A stretch of 64,000 bases of DNA, taken from NCBI RefSeq assembly GCF_000244915.1, contig NZ_CM001442.1:4898001-4962000 (forward strand), read 5' to 3'. The DNA is from Bradyrhizobium sp. WSM471 (lineage in GTDB: Bacteria; Pseudomonadota; Alphaproteobacteria; Rhizobiales; Xanthobacteraceae). Below the pieces are notes generated by a model. The model was not told the origin of the DNA. It did not search any database and was given only the letters and a program-made list of their open reading frames with translations. The position numbers and the translations under genes are program-made. Shown in pieces: positions 63,014 to 64,000 of the stretch (its first letter is position 1; every line of letters begins with the position of its first letter).

Positions 63014-64000
63014 TCAGCTCGCCGCCGCGGCGATGTCCGTGGGCTCGACGGTGTCGACCGGCAGCGCAAACTGCTCGACGCGCTGGTATCGCTTCTTGTT
63101 GAGCAGGAGCCGGGTCACGTCGGGGCGCGAATAGTGCCCGGCTGGATCAGCGGCATTCTTGGCGACGCCGATGGCGCCAAGATCGATCTCGGCGATCAAG
63201 AGGCCCTCCTGGTCCGGCGCGAGCTTGTCGCCGATCTGGCTGCCATCGGGACCGTAGATCGCAGCGAAGCCACCGCCGGCATGCAGCAGGGCATGCTTGT
63301 CCGGCCGATCACAGAGCTCGTCGATCATCGCCTGCGAGACCGTTGCGCAAGGCGCGAGCACGAAACAGGAGCCCTCCACAGCGTAGACGCGCGAGGCGGC
63401 GTTGTTCACCTCGGCGCCGAGCGCCGGCGCGAAGGGATCGTAGAGCGAAAAGCTCGGCCAAGCCGCGACATGGACCTGCTCGTTCTGGGCATACATTGCG
63501 TATTTCGACAGCGGCTGGAGATGCTCCCAGCAGCACAGGGCGCCGATGCGGCCGATGTCGGACCGCGCGTGCACGGCGAGATCGCTGCCGTCGCCCTCGC
63601 CATAGACCGTGCGCTCGGCATGGGTCGGCCGCAGCTTGCGGCGCTTGGCAATGGTCTCGCCATCCGGCCCGATCAGCCATTGCGCGAGATAAAGACTGCC
63701 GCCCTCGCGCTCGGACAGGCCTAGCACGGCAGTGAGCTTGGCCTTGCGCACGGCGTCGCGCAGCCGCCCGGCCTGCGGACTGTCATAGGACAGCGAATTG
63801 TCGAAATAGCGCTGCACGAAGCCGCGGCCGATGGCCCAGGCCGGCGAATCCATCCAGATGTGCCAGGGGTAGCCGGGAATGAAGGCTTCCGGAAAGGCGA
63901 TCAGCTTGGCGCCCTTCTCGGCGGCGTCCCTGATCAGGGCGATCGACTTGTCGATCGAGGCGTCGAGATCGAGCCAGGCGGGCGCCGCCTGCACCACCGC
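63014..64000 (-). CDS. nitrilase, 5' end cut by the window edge
   Basis: The fragment has 328 residues, lacking only the first few. It is a nitrilase of the carbon-nitrogen hydrolase superfamily, which hydrolyses nitriles to carboxylic acids and ammonia. The Glu-Lys-Cys triad is visible in FPEAFIPGYPW, KRRKLRPTHAER and LCCWEHLQPL, and the nitrilase-specific C-terminal GHYSRPDVTRLLLNKK is complete. With the downstream aldoxime dehydratase it forms an aldoxime to nitrile to acid pathway. The true start lies beyond 64000; the open frame runs to the window edge. Confidence 0.93.
   Translation of the reverse strand, partial: AVVQAAPAWLDLDASIDKSIALIRDAAEKGAKLIAFPEAFIPGYPWHIWMDSPAWAIGRGFVQRYFDNSLSYDSPQAGRLRDAVRKAKLTAVLGLSEREGGSLYLAQWLIGPDGETIAKRRKLRPTHAERTVYGEGDGSDLAVHARSDIGRIGALCCWEHLQPLSKYAMYAQNEQVHVAAWPSFSLYDPFAPALGAEVNNAASRVYAVEGSCFVLAPCATVSQAMIDELCDRPDKHALLHAGGGFAAIYGPDGSQIGDKLAPDQEGLLIAEIDLGAIGVAKNAADPAGHYSRPDVTRLLLNKKRYQRVEQFALPVDTVEPTDIAAAAS

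Overview
The window reads as chromosomal DNA of a Bradyrhizobium-like alphaproteobacterium (Hyphomicrobiales). This is inferred from gene content (GatCAB with embedded small ORFs, adjacent PleD and DivK, EipB, a FixK-like regulator, Pol IV with an N-terminal zinc ribbon), high GC, GTG starts, and several families of short palindromic intergenic repeats. No search was run, so the genus is a judgement. No rRNA, tRNA, CRISPR array, transposase, integrase or phage gene was found.

Layout. 0-1.1 kb: a repeat, a 32-residue lysine-rich protein and a non-coding block rich in GCGA/TCGC. 1.1-4.9 kb: gatC-orf-gatA-orf-gatB, a tightly overlapping operon for Glu-tRNA(Gln)/Asp-tRNA(Asn) amidotransferase. 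5-8 kb: two nitronate monooxygenase-type genes divergent from a LysR regulator. 8.2-11.8 kb: a secreted cyclase-family protein, ruvX, an AEC transporter whose C-terminus is made of repeat DNA, and a CPBP protease. 11-15.7 kb: one overlapping run of caspase-like protease, VanX-like dipeptidase, AidB-like flavoprotein and CPBP protease. 15.8-22.5 kb: pyrB with a degenerate pyrC, plsY, a patatin, an amidase and dprA. 22.5-26.3 kb: two HxlR-type regulators, each divergent from an oxidoreductase across a clear inverted repeat. 26.5-34.8 kb: topA, rnr, a DUF983 gene, a Nudix gene, an LLM-class oxidoreductase and rpmG with a terminator.

34.8-43.8 kb looks accessory. It has a FixK-like regulator, a second caspase-like protein, an acyltransferase, and a 4.4 kb segment lying between imperfect 36-bp direct repeats. 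One repeat copy is the 3' end of an MFS gene. The segment holds a DUF6064-like protein, a truncated membrane protein fused in frame to a full-length thiolase, and an orphan ArsA ATPase with all three metal-binding cysteines. 43.8-47.5 kb has an MFS/TetR pair and three small proteins without a firm assignment, two of them probably secreted. 47.7-51.7 kb holds divK-pleD (cell cycle and c-di-GMP) and DUF3572-dinB-ACT. 51.8-61.9 kb has two RidA proteins, eipB, a glycerophosphodiesterase, a FemAB/GNAT-like protein, a HIT protein, trmO, azlCD, a lytic transglycosylase with a SPOR domain, an orphan TRAP binding protein and a HAD phosphatase. The right edge carries an aldoxime dehydratase next to a nitrilase, which together would convert aldoximes through nitriles to carboxylic acids.

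Most promising for follow-up: the caspase/VanX/AidB/CPBP operon, the aldoxime-nitrile pair, the direct-repeat-bounded cargo with its gene fusion, and the GCGA-rich non-coding block. Start codons were chosen by reading Shine-Dalgarno sequences and family lengths by eye.
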